A stretch of DNA of 14,201 bases from Oscillospiraceae bacterium (GTDB taxonomy: Bacteria > Bacillota > Clostridia > Oscillospirales > Oscillospiraceae), in assembly GCA_017409645.1 (NCBI GenBank), contig JAFQSI010000037.1:1-14201 (forward strand), written 5' to 3'. Positions 13,002-14,201 of this stretch are shown here, in pieces. The notes beneath the pieces are model-generated. The model was not told the origin of the DNA. It saw only the letters and a program-made list of their open reading frames with translations, and searched no databases. The translations under genes were made by a program, and so were the position numbers. How positions within the stretch are numbered: the stretch's first letter is position 1; each line of letters starts with the position of its first letter.

Positions 13002-14087
13002 TTACTTGCTGCTGAAGGGGCTGCCGTCGGGAACGATGGCCACATAGGTCTTGCCCACGCCGAAGGTGACGGTGTTGCCGTCCTTGTCCGTGTAGACATA
13101 GTGATCGTCGTTGCTCTCACGGCTCCAGGTGATGGGGATGATCCGGCCGTCCCGGGCATACCAGCCCTCGCCGGTGCCGGTCATCTGGACCTCCAGGTGG
13201 CCCTTCTTGTCCTTGACATGGGAGTCGGCCACCAGGACCACCACGTTACGGAACCGGAGGGCGGAATCGTCGTTGGCGTCGGTGGCAGTGGAGCCGTGCT
13301 GGCTCATCTTGTACAGGCCCTTGTCCTCGTCATAGGTCATGGTGGTCTTCTTGCCGTTCTGGTAGAACCAGACGGTGATCTCACTGGCGGGCTCACCGGC
13401 GGTGAAGATCTCCTCGGTGAAGCTCAGGCCGAAATCCGCATCGGCCAGGGTGGTGCTGATATCGGCCTTCGCGGCGGCCTTCATCAGCTTCTCGCCGGTG
13501 GTCATCAGGGAATGCTCGTAACCCTTGTTCTCCCGGCGCCAGGCATCCCGGTAGAAGGCATTTCCGGCTCCGGCGATGCCGTTGAGGTAATCGTAGTCCG
13601 CCTTCTTGATGATGCTGATGGCCTCGTCAGAGCCGCCAGCACTGCTCAAAATCGCGCCGTAATGCTCGGCCACCCGGTAGAAGTAGGGCCGGACGGAGCG
13701 GACGGGGCCGATGACGTCCACATCGGACAGGTCATGGAAAATCGCCATGAACCGGGTGACGGAGCCCTCGGCGATGATCTCATAGATCATGTCCGCCTGA
13801 CCGATGCCGCACTGGGGCACAGCCTTGACGGTGTTGTTGATCATGATGGCGTAGGGGCGCAGGTCCGTGACCTCCTCCAGGGCCTCGCCGGTCAGGGGGT
13901 TGACGTCCACGGGAGCGGGCTCGGTGGGCTCGGTGGTGGGGGGCACCGTCGTCTCCGGGGGCGCAGTCGTCTCGGGAGGAGCGGTCGTCTCAGGGACGGT
14001 GGTGGGCACGGTGGTCTCGGCGGGCTTGCTGCCGCAGGCGCACAGGAGCATGCTCAGCGCCAGGATCAGCGCAAAAATTCGTTTCAT
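13002..14087 (-). CDS. DUF3048 (YerB-like) lipoprotein
   Basis: A 361-residue exported lipoprotein. The signal peptide ends in lipobox L-C-A-C with lipidated Cys18. Residues about 23-60 are a Thr/Pro-rich linker made of repeated P-E-T-T-A-P-P type units, probably spanning the cell wall. The DUF3048 N-terminal domain follows (about 62-200): NPLTGE, LRPYAIMINN, PQCGIGQADMIYEIIAEGSVTRFMAIF (in outline), VGP-like IGPVRSVRPYF. The C-terminal DUF3048 domain is about 215-358 (WSRE, DGNTVTFGVGKTYVAIVP). Bacillus YerB is the best known relative; its molecular role is not established. The start at 14087 was chosen because AAAGGA lies nine bases upstream; an ATG at 14096 directly abuts that site. It is monocistronic with its own promoter and terminator. 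Confidence 0.92.
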   Translation of the reverse strand: MKRIFALILALSMLLCACGSKPAETTVPTTVPETTAPPETTAPPETTVPPTTEPTEPAPVDVNPLTGEALEEVTDLRPYAIMINNTVKAVPQCGIGQADMIYEIIAEGSVTRFMAIFHDLSDVDVIGPVRSVRPYFYRVAEHYGAILSSAGGSDEAISIIKKADYDYLNGIAGAGNAFYRDAWRRENKGYEHSLMTTGEKLMKAAAKADISTTLADADFGLSFTEEIFTAGEPASEITVWFYQNGKKTTMTYDEDKGLYKMSQHGSTATDANDDSALRFRNVVVLVADSHVKDKKGHLEVQMTGTGEGWYARDGRIIPITWSRESNDDHYVYTDKDGNTVTFGVGKTYVAIVPDGSPFSSK

Positions 14088-14105
14088 GGTTTCCATTCCT
14101 TTCCC

Positions 14106-14123
14106 AATGCCGGTTCCGGCATT
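14106..14123 (-). other. Hairpin at the 5' end of the DUF3048 mRNA
   Basis: AATGCCGG and CCGGCATT form a perfect 8-bp inverted repeat with a 2-nt centre. It begins about 5 nt after the predicted transcription start and ends just before the ribosome-binding site. Such 5'-terminal hairpins often protect mRNA from decay; the role here is inferred. Confidence 0.5.
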
Positions 14124-14134
14124 TATTCCAGGTG

Positions 14135-14143
14135 ATTATAGCA
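14135..14143 (-). promoter_or_regulatory. Extended -10 promoter of the DUF3048 gene
   Basis: On the minus strand TGCTATAAT is a perfect extended -10 (14143-14135). No good -35 is found at normal spacing. The predicted start is near 14128, about 40 nt upstream of the start codon. The same TGTGCTATAAT sequence occurs in the U32 promoter. Confidence 0.7.
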
Positions 14144-14201
14144 CAGTTTGCCGAAAGATGGAAGTGGCAGTTTTGTCCATCAATTCCCAGTTTCAGGAAA
14201 A

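Overview
The window looks like chromosomal DNA from a GC-rich, low-motility-type gut Clostridia, most likely Oscillospirales (Oscillospiraceae/Ruminococcaceae-like). Reasons: strong AGGAGG ribosome-binding sites, sigma-A-like promoters, a maf-mreC-mreD-PBP2 cluster, a SigI/RsgI pair, a U32-DUF3656 protein, a YerB-type (DUF3048) lipoprotein, and short palindromic intergenic repeats of a kind I associate with that group. The taxonomic call is inference; there is no rRNA gene in view to confirm it. Nearly all genes lie on the minus strand. No gene-free stretch exceeds about 260 bases.

Left part (1-6500, minus strand): a strong promoter at about 117-145 fires leftwards out of the window and has phased A-tracts upstream, as rRNA promoters do. 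Reading leftwards from about 6470 there follow a U32-family RNA-hydroxylase/peptidase-like gene, then maf, mreC, mreD and mrdA (PBP2), closed by a terminator at 184-210. The last four are tightly packed (ATGA overlap, 4-nt gap, 13-nt overlap) and form the elongasome (rod-shape cell wall) unit, without mreB.

Middle (6500-9860): a minus-strand sigI-rsgI operon with its own promoter and terminator. Its anti-sigma factor ends in a striking almost pure Asp tail. Divergent from it is a plus-strand lipoprotein with a Cthe_2159-type beta-helix carbohydrate-binding domain. SigI/RsgI pairs in Clostridium thermocellum sense polysaccharides outside the cell, so the divergent pairing suggests, but does not prove, a surface-sensing module.

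Right part (9860-14201): an alpha/beta hydrolase (minus) shares a perfect bidirectional terminator with the lipoprotein gene. Next is an sdpR-sdpI type operon (ArsR repressor plus SdpI-family membrane protein with an extra C-terminal domain), controlled by a promoter overlapping a 29-bp dyad operator. A divergent promoter drives a 74-residue small protein. A cluster of seven same-orientation DnaA boxes follows, and then a DUF3048 lipoprotein gene (minus).

The non-coding DNA is the most unusual part. It holds two separate arrays built on a 7-bp period (4268-4344 and 8098-8132), a perfect three-way-junction palindrome between two divergent promoters (12398-12449), a 118-bp multi-hairpin element (10813-10930), and the DnaA-box cluster with a repeated 43-45 bp spacing (12801-12897).
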